The notes under the pieces were generated by a model that did not search any database, was not told the origin of the DNA, and saw nothing but the letters and a program-made list of their open reading frames with translations. A program made the position numbers and the translations under genes. A stretch of DNA of 64,000 nucleotides from Thermococcaceae archaeon (lineage in GTDB: Archaea > Methanobacteriota_B > Thermococci > Thermococcales > Thermococcaceae), in NCBI GenBank assembly GCA_030156945.1, contig JASGLT010000003.1, forward strand, positions 62,001 to 126,000, in the 5' to 3' direction. Every line of letters begins with the position of its first letter. Within the stretch, counting starts at the first letter, position 1. Below are positions 24,697 through 33,739 of this stretch, in pieces.

Positions 24697-25254
24697 GTGA
24701 AAATTGTCGTTGCAATAACTGGAGCCAGCGGTGCAATTTACGGTATCAGGCTTATCGAGGAACTTAGAAAAAGGGGACACGAGGTTATAGTTCTTGCCTC
24801 AAAAACTGGAATCTGGACCGCTAAATACGAAACCGGAATAGATTTGAAACCGGATTTCCGGGAAGACGACCTTTCCGCTCCTACTGCCTCAGGAACCCAC
24901 AAAATAGATGCCATGGTCATTGCCCCCTGTTCAATGAAGACCCTCTCGGCCATTGCGAACGGCTACGCCGACAACCTTATAACGAGAACCGCCGACGTGG
25001 TCCTGAAGGAGCGCAGAAAGCTGATCCTGTTAGTTAGAGAAACTCCTCTAAACTTGATCCACATCCAAAATATGCTGAAAGTTACCATGGCTGGGGCAAT
25101 TGTTATGCCCGCCTCACCTGGATTTTACACAAAGCCTAAAAATTTGGAGGATTTGGTAAACTTTATAACTGGAAAAGTCCTAGATATTCTTGGAATAGAG
25201 CACGATTTGTACAAAGAATGGGGGACTGACGATGACCCAGCTGGACGACCTTGA
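24697..25254 (+). CDS. ubiX: UbiX-type flavin prenyltransferase
   Basis: 185-residue UbiX/Pad1 homolog that makes prenylated FMN for UbiD-type decarboxylases. Motifs are [16 protein letters not shown] at the N-terminus, [30 protein letters not shown], and [10 protein letters not shown] with [10 protein letters not shown]. It starts with GTG at 24697. No ubiD lies in the window. The last residues overlap the Lrp-type regulator gene by 23 bp, so the two are coupled. Confidence 0.94.
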   Translation: MKIVVAITGASGAIYGIRLIEELRKRGHEVIVLASKTGIWTAKYETGIDLKPDFREDDLSAPTASGTHKIDAMVIAPCSMKTLSAIANGYADNLITRTADVVLKERRKLILLVRETPLNLIHIQNMLKVTMAGAIVMPASPGFYTKPKNLEDLVNFITGKVLDILGIEHDLYKEWGTDDDPAGRP

Positions 25255-25711
25255 TAGGGCGATTCTCCGCCTGCTGAAAGAGGATGCGAGGTTAACAATT
25301 TCAGAACTTGCAGAAAAGCTCAACAGGCCAGAATCCACAATACATTTCAGAATCAAAAAGCTCCAAGAGCGGAATGTTATAGACAGATACACCATTATTT
25401 TAGGGGAAGACCTGAGACCCTCTTCCCTCGCTCTGGTCTACGTTCAGGCAAAAACCCCGATAATAGAGGACTTCCTCGAGAAATACCTAACCCACATCAT
25501 AAAAACCCTGTCAATGCTGCCAAATGTTCTCCTCGTTGCAAGAAGCGGGGAAGGGATAGTAGTCCTAATAGGGGACGAGAGTCTGGATAAAATAAAGAGC
25601 TTCGTCGAAGAGACTATAGAGGTCCTCCCCGGACTGGAGAGAGTTGAATTCTTCCCAATCGATAAGATCGAGAAAGGCTCCGACATAGCTGGCTTCCTGG
25701 TGGACGTCTGA
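25232..25711 (+). CDS. Lrp/AsnC-family transcriptional regulator
   Basis: 159 residues: an N-terminal winged helix-turn-helix ([40 protein letters not shown]) and a C-terminal ligand-binding domain of RAM type. The N-terminal part is highly typical of archaeal Lrp proteins; the effector is unknown. It overlaps ubiX by 23 bp and the CYTH gene by 1 bp, so this regulator is probably expressed with both. Confidence 0.92.
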   Translation: MTQLDDLDRAILRLLKEDARLTISELAEKLNRPESTIHFRIKKLQERNVIDRYTIILGEDLRPSSLALVYVQAKTPIIEDFLEKYLTHIIKTLSMLPNVLLVARSGEGIVVLIGDESLDKIKSFVEETIEVLPGLERVEFFPIDKIEKGSDIAGFLVDV

Positions 25712-26220
25712 TGGAAGTTGAGATAAAATTCAGAGTGAACTTGGAGGATATCACAACTAAACTCAAGAGGCTTGGCGCCTCCTTCGTCCGCGAAGAATTC
25801 CAGGAAGACCTCTATTTTTCCCTTCCCCTTCCCAACCTCCTCAGAGTGAGGAGAATCACTAACCTCGGGAAGGTCTTTCTGACGTACAAGTTCATTAAAG
25901 ACCCCGGAAGAAACGAGGAGTTCGAGGAGTTGGAGGTCGAGGTCTCCGACTTCGATACAACGGTTGAAATCCTCAAAAGACTGGGCTTTAAAGAGGACGT
26001 GTGGGTCAGGAAGAGGAGGCTCGTTTACAAACTTTACGATGCCACTTTCGAGCTTAGCGATGTTGAAGGGTTGGGCGCTTTTCTCGATATCGAAGTCATG
26101 AGTGAGGACGTCAAATACGCCAAAAGAAGGATATGGGAGATTGCCGAAAAGCTCGGGCTCAGTGAGAAGGACGTTGAACCGAGGCTCTACCAGGAGTTAA
26201 TGAAGGAAAGTGGGAAGTGA
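25711..26220 (+). CDS. CYTH-domain protein (class IV adenylate cyclase / triphosphatase family)
   Basis: 169 residues. The N-terminal MEVEIKFRV contains the ExExK signature of the triphosphate tunnel; further acidic and basic strands (RVRRIT, EELEVEV, FELSDVEGLGAFLDIEV) line it. Archaeal CYTH proteins of this type have been assigned cAMP-forming or triphosphatase activity; the sequence does not decide between these. Its ATG overlaps the regulator stop. Confidence 0.88.
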   Translation: MEVEIKFRVNLEDITTKLKRLGASFVREEFQEDLYFSLPLPNLLRVRRITNLGKVFLTYKFIKDPGRNEEFEELEVEVSDFDTTVEILKRLGFKEDVWVRKRRLVYKLYDATFELSDVEGLGAFLDIEVMSEDVKYAKRRIWEIAEKLGLSEKDVEPRLYQELMKESGK

Positions 26221-26233
26221 GCCCACCCGGGAC

Positions 26234-27427
26234 TCACCTAGCCGTTGCCACTATCTTTATGATGTCGTTGAACTGGAGTTCGTAGTCCTCACCGACGCGT
26301 CTCTTTGTTCTCGCGTTGACGGCATAGAGGAAGGTCTTTCCAAGGTCAGTATGCACCTTGTAGGCCAGGTCTTTTGGCGTTGAGCCCTTTGGGAGCAGGT
26401 AAACGTGCGGTAAGACGTTCCCAAACTGGTCTGTGAGCTTGTTTTCGTCCTGGACAGGATAGACGGGAATCAGCTTGAGGAGCTCAAAGGTCGCCCTGTT
26501 TATTACCTCCTGCACACCCGTCGAACCGAAGCGCTGGAGAACCTTCTCCCTTATGAGCTCAAGTGCCTTCTCCTGCTTCGGGCTGAGCTTTTTGAGAACC
26601 TTGAAGTCTGAGCTTCCAGGGACATAGTCTATAAAGCCCGCCTTGGCGGCCTTCCTCAGCGTTAGCTCGGCCGCCGCCGAGGTCGGGATTACTATGTAGC
26701 CCCTCTTTTCACCCTCTTTCTTCAGCCTCTCTAGCTGCTCATCGCTGGCAGTATCCGCCTTGTTGGCCGCTATGATTATCGGCTTGTTTACCTTTCTGAG
26801 CTCGCGGACGAAGTTGAACAGGTCTTCATCAGTCCACTTCGTTGGGTCGTCGCTGAGGCCGAGCCTGTGAATGGCTTCCCACACATCCTCCTCGCTCACG
26901 CCGATTCCGGAGAGATGGTCGGCTATCGCCCCCTCAAGCTTCATATGCTGGAGCTTTATTCTCTTGGCGAACTTTTCCCAGCCTTTCTTGAGTATCCCGA
27001 GTATCCAGTAGTCTATCTCCCTCTCAAGGAACTCTATGTCCTCAACGGGGTCGTGGTAGTCAGTCGGCTGTCCCTCTGCGTCTGTCTTTCCGGTTGCGTC
27101 AACGACGTGTATCAGCGCTGACGCCATTCTGAGATCATCAAGGAACTTGTTGCCAAGGCCGCGCCCCTCGTGCGCCCCAGGAACGAGGCCAGCAACGTCT
27201 ATCATCTTTATCGGGATCAGCGCCTTTCCGCCCCTGTACTCATAGTTCTGGGGGTTCGGCGTGCATCCGAGTTCTTTGCACGGGTGCTCTGCTATCGCGT
27301 AGGTAACCCCAACGTTAGCGTCTATCGTCGTGAACGGGTAATTGGCGATGTCCACGTCAACGAGAGTTGCCGCCGAGAAGAATGTGGACTTTCCAACGTT
27401 TGGCTTTCCAACGAGGCCTATCTCCAT
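26234..27427 (-). CDS. ychF: YchF/OLA1-type GTP/ATP-binding protein
   Basis: 397 residues. The G domain shows GLVGKPNVGKSTFFSA, the G3-region DVAGLVPGAHEGRGLGNKFLDDLR and a G4 NKAD, and a C-terminal TGS domain begins near VYPVQDENKLTDQFGNVLPHVYLLPKG. Obg-family members of this type act in translation-linked stress responses. ATG 27427 is chosen because GGTGGTGG precedes it. It is divergent from corA. Confidence 0.94.
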   Translation of the reverse strand: MEIGLVGKPNVGKSTFFSAATLVDVDIANYPFTTIDANVGVTYAIAEHPCKELGCTPNPQNYEYRGGKALIPIKMIDVAGLVPGAHEGRGLGNKFLDDLRMASALIHVVDATGKTDAEGQPTDYHDPVEDIEFLEREIDYWILGILKKGWEKFAKRIKLQHMKLEGAIADHLSGIGVSEEDVWEAIHRLGLSDDPTKWTDEDLFNFVRELRKVNKPIIIAANKADTASDEQLERLKKEGEKRGYIVIPTSAAAELTLRKAAKAGFIDYVPGSSDFKVLKKLSPKQEKALELIREKVLQRFGSTGVQEVINRATFELLKLIPVYPVQDENKLTDQFGNVLPHVYLLPKGSTPKDLAYKVHTDLGKTFLYAVNARTKRRVGEDYELQFNDIIKIVATAR

Positions 27428-27545
27428 GTTCTCCACCACCAGCCCAAATTCGCCACTAGCTTTTAAGTCCTTTCGGCCGAAAACTATAATTTCTTCTTTT
27501 ACTATTCTCTACCAACTGCCCGTGCTGTGGAACGGGGGAAGAGAA

Positions 27546-28520
27546 ATGAAAAGACAGGAAGAGTCGAAGATTACTGTGATAGCTTATTCAAAAGACAAAT
27601 TCGTTAGCAGGAAACTCTCAAATATCGAAGAGGCCCTTGGATTCCAAGATTATCGGGTTGTCTGGATCAACGTTGACAGTCTTTCTTTGGGGGAGAAGCT
27701 GAGAGATGTTTTTAAAATCCACGAGAGGCCCATAAGGGCTCTTCAAAGACAGACCTCCCGTGTCAGAGTCTTCGTGTTTCCAGAATATCTGTTTCTCATC
27801 GTCCACCAGGTTTACGAGAGCGAGGGAGCTTAAAAAGGGAGAGTCGGCATCATCCTGAAAGACAACTTCCTGATAACAATTCAGGAGATACCTGGGGATG
27901 TTTTTGACCTCATAAGGGAAGGTATCCGCGAGGGAGAGGGCCTTTTCAGAGAACAGGGAGCAGACTACCTTCTCTTTGCTCTCCTTGAGGCAATAGTGGA
28001 GAACTACGTCCCGATAATTGAGGCCATAAGCTCCAAAATCGAGGGGCTTGAGAACGAGATACTTTCGAGAAGCTACACAAGAACCCTTAGAAAGATACAC
28101 CGCATACGGCAGGACATCCTCTTCATGCGGAGAACAGTTTTTCCGCTCCTTGAGGCCTTCAGACGGCTCGAAATTGAGGGGTCAAGGTTTTTCAGTGAAG
28201 GTACACGGCCTTTTCTTGACGAGCTCCACGACCATGTTCGTGAGGTTCTGGAAATCCTAGAGGGCCAGCGTGAGCTCGCCAACAGCCTGATAGACCTATA
28301 CTACTCCAGGATCTCGATGAAAACCAACGACATAATCAGAATCTTAACGGTTGTTTCGACGATATTCATCCCTTTGACATTCATCACAGGTATCTACGGC
28401 ATGAACTTTAGGTATATGCCCGAACTCCAGTGGCGCTACGGTTATCCTGCAGTCCTAACAACGATGCTCGTGATAGCGGTAGGCATGCTCCTCTACTTTA
28501 GAAGAAAGGGGTGGATTTAG
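27546..28520 (+). pseudogene. corA: CorA-family magnesium/cobalt channel, interrupted by an in-frame stop
   Basis: From ATG 27546 the frame encodes the cytoplasmic N-terminal domain of CorA (FVSRKLSNIEEALGFQDYRVVWINVD), meets TAA at 27831-27833, then continues in the same frame with GRVGIILKDNFLITIQEIPGDVFDLIREGI and ends with the two spans and GIYGMNF selectivity motif. Removing that single stop gives 324 residues, the normal family size. A substitution such as GAA to TAA would suffice. The downstream part has an internal ATG at 27996, which would lack the N-terminal domain. Native readthrough is not excluded. Confidence 0.85.
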
Positions 28521-29216
28521 AAGTCTTCAAGACCAAGTGCCAGCTTTAAAGCCCTCTCAGCTATTACGTCCATCGGGTCTATTAGGGGGACGGTCAGGTC
28601 CTCCTGCCTTAGGACGACACTTACCTCCGTGCAACCGGCTATTATCCCCTCGCTTCTCCTCTCAAGTTTCTTTGCAACCTTTAAGAGAAGCTCCCTGCCG
28701 AGTTCGAGGTTTCCGGCCTTGACGCCTTCATAGATCCCTTTCATGATGAGCCCCTGATCCTTTTTGTTCGGCACTGCTATTTGGATGCCCCTCTTAAGGA
28801 GTGCTCTGTGGTAGACCATTCCCTTTATCGTTCCGTCGGTGGCAAGGAGGCCAACCTTCCTGAGCCCCATTGATTCAATCTTCTTTGCAGTTTCCTCTAT
28901 CATGCTTACTAGGGGGGATGTTTATCGCCCTCTGAATTGTCTCGGCGAAGAAGTGGGCGGTATTGCAGGGCATTATTATGAAGTCCGCGCCACATTCTTC
29001 GAGCTTCCTCGCGCTGGCTATGAGCTCCGGCCTCGGATCGGGGCCGTTTCCAAGGATGAATGCCGTTCTATCTGGTATTTTGGGGTTGTTGTAGATTATT
29101 ATTCTCGGGTGATCCTGATCTCTCTTGGCCGGTGTCTTCTCGACTATCCTCCGAAATAGGTCTGCCGTTGCCAGCGGGCCCATCCCACCGAGGATTCCGA
29201 TTACCCTCTCGGGCAT
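28517..29216 (-). pseudogene. Aspartate/glutamate racemase family protein, +1 frameshift in a C tract
   Basis: The N-terminal half starts at ATG 29216 (VIGILGGMGPLATADL, then CNTAH with the first catalytic cysteine). It changes frame at a run of six C on the coding strand near 28910-28917. With five C the frame would continue [18 protein letters not shown], which is the frame of the second half ([13 protein letters not shown] ... GCTEVSVVL with the second catalytic cysteine). Both halves look under selection. A sequencing error in the homopolymer or a phase-variable tract are alternatives to true loss. It converges on corA with a 4-bp overlap. Confidence 0.85.
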
Positions 29217-29228
29217 GCTCTCACCCGC

Positions 29229-29573
29229 TCATTCATCGAGCCAGACGGAGTCGTCGCCGTAGTAGTTCAGCTTAACGACGAAGAGTCTGAAGGGTTTATC
29301 TTTTTCGTTGACAACCCAGTGAACGGTCTTCGGCTTTACAAGGAAAATGTCGCCCGGTTTTGCTAGGTACTCCTTCTCACCGATCCCCAGCCTCGCTTCG
29401 CCGCTCATGATGTAGAACAGCTCGTACTGGTGCTCGTGATAGTGTTTCTTAACCCTCTGTCTCGGTTTGACCTCAACTATCTGCGCGTAGCTACCCTCGG
29501 GCAGTTCGCCCTCGAAGAGCGGGAGCTTTCTGTAAGTACCGCGGTCGATGAGGTCTTTGATTTCGGCCTTCAT
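29229..29573 (-). CDS. Cupin-domain protein
   Basis: 114-residue single cupin. Motif 1 reads HYHEHQYELFYIMSGEARLGIG and motif 2 PGDIFLVKPKTVHWVVN, so a metal site of two or three histidines and a glutamate is present. Function unspecified, possibly a sugar-phosphate isomerase-like or sensor protein. GGAGGTGG precedes the ATG at 29573. It stands 12 bp upstream of the racemase gene on the same strand. Confidence 0.85.
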   Translation of the reverse strand: MKAEIKDLIDRGTYRKLPLFEGELPEGSYAQIVEVKPRQRVKKHYHEHQYELFYIMSGEARLGIGEKEYLAKPGDIFLVKPKTVHWVVNEKDKPFRLFVVKLNYYGDDSVWLDE

Positions 29574-29713
29574 ATGACCACCTCCTTGCTACGCTTTTCA
29601 TTGGGATTGAAAAGCTTTCGCTTTCGAACTTCATCGAAATGTTCAATAGGCATCAAAAGACTTTTATATGTTGCTGAGTAACAATCCCTGAACAAACCTC
29701 AACGGTGGTGGAC

Positions 29714-31081
29714 ATGGAAGCACTTGAAAAGGCCCTCCGCTGGGCGGAGGAGAACCTGAAGGCGGAGTACATAGAGCTCCGCTATGAGGACTTAAAGAAG
29801 ACAACGCTCGGCCTCAAGGACGGCGTTTTTACCAGCTTCACTGGAAAGCTCCACAGGGGCGTCGCAATAAGGGTTCTGGCTGACGGGGCATGGGGTTTTG
29901 CTTCAACCAGCGACCTCACCAACCTTGAAAAGAAAATCGAAGAGGCATACAAGTTAGCCAAGGCCGCGGCGCAGACCAAAAGGGAAAAGATAGTGCTGGC
30001 CGAGATAAAGCCCGTGGAGGACTTCGTGAAGAGCAAGATGAAGATCAAGCCGAGGGAAGTTGACATCGAGGAGAAGGTCTCCCACCTCCGCGAGCTGGAG
30101 AAGATTCTCAAGGAGGATGAAGCCGTAAAGAGCGTCCAGATACGCTACGAGGACGGCGGCGGTAAAAAGCTCCTGCTGACCAACGAGGGGACGAGGATAG
30201 AGTGGGACTACAACTATCTCTACCAGGGAGCATACGTCACCGGCAAGGCCGACGGCAAGCTCGCTATGGCCAGAGACAGCATCGGCGCGGTTGACTACGG
30301 CTGGGAGCTCATGACCGAGAAGGAGCCGAACGAGAAGGTCGCCGAGAGACTCAAGAGGAAGATGTGGAGTCAGCTCAAAGGGGTTTCTCCGAAGCGCGGC
30401 GAGTTCCCAATCGTCGCCGGACCGATAGTGGTAGGCCTCATAGCTCACGAGGCTCTGGGTCACCTTGCCGAGGCTGACCTGACGATAAACTCGCCCTTCA
30501 AGGACTTAATCGGCAAGCAAATCGCCCCAGAGTTCGTCACGATGAGCGAGAGGATTGTTGAGGGCGGCTTTGGAAACGACAAGTACGACGACGAGGGCGT
30601 TCCCGTCAAGGACATCCACATTATTGAGAACGGAATCCTCAAGGAGATAATGCTCAACCGCGAGTATGCGGCCAAGTGGGGCATGGAGCCGAACGGACAC
30701 GCGAGGGCCGAGAGCTACCGCTATCCGCCGATAATCAGAATGAGAAACACCATCTTCGAGCCCGGCGACCACTCCTTCGAGGAGCTCATAGAGGACATCA
30801 AGTTCGGTTACTACGTCGTCGACTTCCGCGGCGGCCAGGCCCAGCTCAACTCGGCCTTCCAGGTTGGAATCCAGGAGGGCTACGTCATCAGAAACGGTGA
30901 GATAGCCGAGCCGATAAGGGACACCTCGATCACCGGAGTCGCCATCGAGGCCCTCAAGAAGATTTCAGCAGTTGGCAATGACTTCGGCCTTGAAGTCGGG
31001 TTCTGCGGCAAGGGGCAGACAGCCTTCGTAAGCTCCGGCGGCCCGCACATGCGCTTCGACGGAGGAATAATCATCGGGTGA
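29714..31081 (+). CDS. tldD: TldD-family metalloprotease
   Basis: 455 residues. The zinc-binding motif HEALGH is at 245-250, with a downstream region GGHARAESYRYPPIIRMRNT and a C-terminal beta-domain. TldD forms a heterodimer with TldE that degrades or trims unfolded peptides in the cytosol. ATG 29714 has GGTGGTGG; GTG codons further up lie within this site. The TldE homolog starts 10 bp downstream. Confidence 0.94.
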   Translation: MEALEKALRWAEENLKAEYIELRYEDLKKTTLGLKDGVFTSFTGKLHRGVAIRVLADGAWGFASTSDLTNLEKKIEEAYKLAKAAAQTKREKIVLAEIKPVEDFVKSKMKIKPREVDIEEKVSHLRELEKILKEDEAVKSVQIRYEDGGGKKLLLTNEGTRIEWDYNYLYQGAYVTGKADGKLAMARDSIGAVDYGWELMTEKEPNEKVAERLKRKMWSQLKGVSPKRGEFPIVAGPIVVGLIAHEALGHLAEADLTINSPFKDLIGKQIAPEFVTMSERIVEGGFGNDKYDDEGVPVKDIHIIENGILKEIMLNREYAAKWGMEPNGHARAESYRYPPIIRMRNTIFEPGDHSFEELIEDIKFGYYVVDFRGGQAQLNSAFQVGIQEGYVIRNGEIAEPIRDTSITGVAIEALKKISAVGNDFGLEVGFCGKGQTAFVSSGGPHMRFDGGIIIG

Positions 31082-31091
31082 GGTGGTGGAG

Positions 31092-32417
31092 ATGGAGAAC
31101 CTCATACGCTTCGGCGAGAAGTTTTTTGACGAGCTTGAGATAGCCGTTTACCGCTCAAGGGACGTTTCGGCGAACGTGGAGCTCAACGAGGTTTCAATGG
31201 CAGGAACGACGAGCGGGGCGCTGACGATAGTCCGCGGAATAAAGGACAAGCGCCTCGGGCTAGCTATCGTGGACAGCGACGAGCCGGAGAAGGTGAAGGA
31301 GGCCATAGAGCAAGCAGCAAAGATGGCGAAGCTGAACTCACCAGACGAAAAGTGGGTCTCCCTCCCAGAACCCGGGAAGTACAGAGAAAAACCGAAGCCG
31401 AACTATGAACTTAGGGAGGCTTCTCCTGATATTCTGGTCGAGAAGCTTGTCAAGGGGATAAAGCTCGCCCGCGAGAAGGACGAGAACGCAGTAGTTGCAG
31501 GTGGCTTCGCTGGCGTTGAATGGAGAGAAACCCACATCCTGAACTCCCACGGTCTTGACGTCTTCCAGGAAGGTGGAGCGGCGTACATGTACCTTGAGCT
31601 TGTGGGAAGGAAGGGAAACGTCGTCACGCCGGGAATCTTCGACTTCGACGCACGCAGAGACCTCAATCTTGATGTTGAAGGGGTCGTCGAGAGAGCCGTC
31701 CAGAAGGTGAGATGGGCCTACAACGTCCTCCCGAGCAAGAACGAAGAAGTACCTCTAATCTTCGGCCCGTGGGCGATTGCTGGGCTCTTCAGCTACGCTC
31801 TCCTTCCAGCATTCAGCGGTGAGCGCCTGGTAAAGGAGACCACGCCGCTCGTTGAGAAGGTTGGGGAGAAGATAGCGAGTGAAGTCATAACGCTCTACGA
31901 CGACCCGTTCCATCCGCTCTCCCTCAGGCCAACAATAGCCGACGATGAAGGAGTCCCGACCAGGAAGAACGTCCTCATTGAAAACGGGACCTTCAAGGGG
32001 TTTGTCTGGGACAACTACTGGGCGAAGATTTACGGCACCGAGAGCACTGGAAACGGGAAGAGAGACATTAGAAGCGGAGGAATAAACATAGGCTTCCACA
32101 GTGTTGTCATTGAAAACGGCAAGCGCTCCCTTGATGACATCATAGGGGAGATAGACAGGGGCTACCTTGTGGACGGTCTCCAGGGTGCGCATTCAAGCAA
32201 TCCGGACAACGGAAACTTCGCGGTAACGGCAAACCCTGCATTCCTCATCGAGGACGGCGAAGTGAAGGGTTCAGCGGTCTTTCTCATAGCCGGCAACGTC
32301 TACGAACTCCTCCAGCAGGCGAGCGAGGTCTCCAAGGAGCAGACTTTAATGCCCTTCATGAACACGATGATAACGCCGCACATAAAGTTCGAGAACGTGA
32401 AGATAGCGGGCAAGTGA
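31092..32417 (+). CDS. tldE: TldE/PmbA-family protein
   Basis: 441 residues, similar in fold to TldD but without HExxxH, as is normal for TldE/PmbA. Landmarks are ANVELNEVSMAG near the N-terminus, GPWAIAGLFSYALLPAFSG, DDPFHPLSLRPTIADDEGVPT and the C-terminal MPFMNTMITPHIKFENVKI. It works as the non-catalytic partner of the preceding protein. ATG 31092 follows GGTGGTGG, 10 bp after tldD. Confidence 0.93.
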   Translation: MENLIRFGEKFFDELEIAVYRSRDVSANVELNEVSMAGTTSGALTIVRGIKDKRLGLAIVDSDEPEKVKEAIEQAAKMAKLNSPDEKWVSLPEPGKYREKPKPNYELREASPDILVEKLVKGIKLAREKDENAVVAGGFAGVEWRETHILNSHGLDVFQEGGAAYMYLELVGRKGNVVTPGIFDFDARRDLNLDVEGVVERAVQKVRWAYNVLPSKNEEVPLIFGPWAIAGLFSYALLPAFSGERLVKETTPLVEKVGEKIASEVITLYDDPFHPLSLRPTIADDEGVPTRKNVLIENGTFKGFVWDNYWAKIYGTESTGNGKRDIRSGGINIGFHSVVIENGKRSLDDIIGEIDRGYLVDGLQGAHSSNPDNGNFAVTANPAFLIEDGEVKGSAVFLIAGNVYELLQQASEVSKEQTLMPFMNTMITPHIKFENVKIAGK

Positions 32418-33683
32418 TCATTCCCGGGCCCACTCTTCAAATGGGACCACTCTTATGTTTTTTTCTCCCACTTTTACTTCCTCTACCGGGTACTGCTCCC
32501 ACGTTATCAGTGTTAACTTTTCAATTCCCGTCTCATCAGCAGCATCCACCAGTGCGGAAAGCTCACGCTTCTCGTTTCCAGGGTGGAGCTCCCAAGAGAC
32601 CTGAATTAGTTCCTCCCCAGGAAGTATGAAGTCTACCTCCTTGCCAGACTGAGTAACGTAATAGAACAGGTCTCTGTTGGGCTCAAGGCCGCGCTTTAGA
32701 AGCTCCGTGAAAACGAGGTTCTCCAGTAATCTGCTCCAATCCCTAACGCCCAGCACCATGAGGAGACCGTTATCCACAAAGTAGGGTTTGAATCCAAGGA
32801 GCTCCCTCTTCTTCTCCGACCTCACGTAAGCCCTGAGGGGAAATACGACGAGAGCATCGGCTAGATATTCAAGGTAGTTCGCCAGAGTGGGCTTTCCAAC
32901 CGCTATCCCCAGGCTTTTCATGGTAGAATGCAGTTTGGTTACCGTTGCGTGGCTCGAAAAAGCAAGGAGCTTAAAGAGGAATCGGAGCGCCTTTAGATTG
33001 TCCACCCGCCACCTCTCGACGACGTCCCTATAAATAGTGACTTCCAGGATTTCTCGCAGTATCTCTCGCCTCAGCTCCGGCTGAAGAACTACCTCGGGAT
33101 ACAATCCCCATTCCAGGCACTCTCTGAGGACTCTCCGGATTTCCGCCACTGTTTCCAGGCTGGGAAGCTTTCCCTTCAAACCCTTGACCTTGAGAACCTC
33201 GGATAGGGAAAAGGGGTAAAGGTTGAGATTTATCGACCTTCCCCTGAGAACCGTTGCAACCTCTTTTGAGAGAAGCTTTGAAGAGGAACCCGTCACCACG
33301 ACCCTGTGTCCCCTGTCGAGAAGATAGCGAACGAACCGCTCCCAACCCTCAACCACCTGTATCTCATCGAGTAGGAAGGTAAGTTTTGCGCCCTTAGGAT
33401 GCCGCAGAAGGGAGTAGTAAGTCTTGAGCATTTCCATAAGGTCGCCAGCAGTTACTCCAATCAACCTCGGGTCTTCAAAGTTCACGTAAAGACTCCTTTT
33501 TCGCTCGCTGTCGATGACGTCCCAAAGCTGAAAGAGGAAATAAGTCTTTCCTGCCCTCCTCGGTCCGATTATGGCCAGTGCACGGCTTTTTGGAAAAATA
33601 ACCCTCACTTCACGTTCTACATAATTCACTCGTAGTTCAAGGTTATCACCTATGACTTCTTCCCAGACCCTTTGTCCAATCAT
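32418..33683 (-). CDS. AAA ATPase with DUF4143-type C-terminal domain
   Basis: 421 residues. The N-terminal ATPase has Walker A IIGPRRAGKTYF near residue 40, Walker B LTFLLDEIQ near 104 and sensor VTGSSS. The C-terminal part contains GFKPYFVDNGLLM and the nuclease-like EVDFIL as in the ATPases annotated AAA/DUF4143. These proteins are numerous in Thermococcales and their role is unknown. The stop abuts the tldE stop (convergent). Two palindromes overlie the promoter. Confidence 0.85.
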   Translation of the reverse strand: MIGQRVWEEVIGDNLELRVNYVEREVRVIFPKSRALAIIGPRRAGKTYFLFQLWDVIDSERKRSLYVNFEDPRLIGVTAGDLMEMLKTYYSLLRHPKGAKLTFLLDEIQVVEGWERFVRYLLDRGHRVVVTGSSSKLLSKEVATVLRGRSINLNLYPFSLSEVLKVKGLKGKLPSLETVAEIRRVLRECLEWGLYPEVVLQPELRREILREILEVTIYRDVVERWRVDNLKALRFLFKLLAFSSHATVTKLHSTMKSLGIAVGKPTLANYLEYLADALVVFPLRAYVRSEKKRELLGFKPYFVDNGLLMVLGVRDWSRLLENLVFTELLKRGLEPNRDLFYYVTQSGKEVDFILPGEELIQVSWELHPGNEKRELSALVDAADETGIEKLTLITWEQYPVEEVKVGEKNIRVVPFEEWARE

Positions 33684-33736
33684 GTTTTGTTAATGAAACA
33701 TTCTCTTTATAAACATTGTTCTCTATACAAAACAAT
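33682..33736. promoter_or_regulatory. Two AT-rich inverted repeats flanking the TATA box of the DUF4143 ATPase gene
   Basis: ATGTTT (33682-33687) with AAACAT (33696-33701) overlaps the start codon region, and ATTGTT (33715-33720) with AACAAT (33731-33736) lies upstream of TATA-like TTTATAAAG at about 33705-33713. The arms are short, but the two repeats share sequence (TGTTTTGT elements on both sides). Confidence 0.4.
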
Positions 33737-33739
33737 ACC

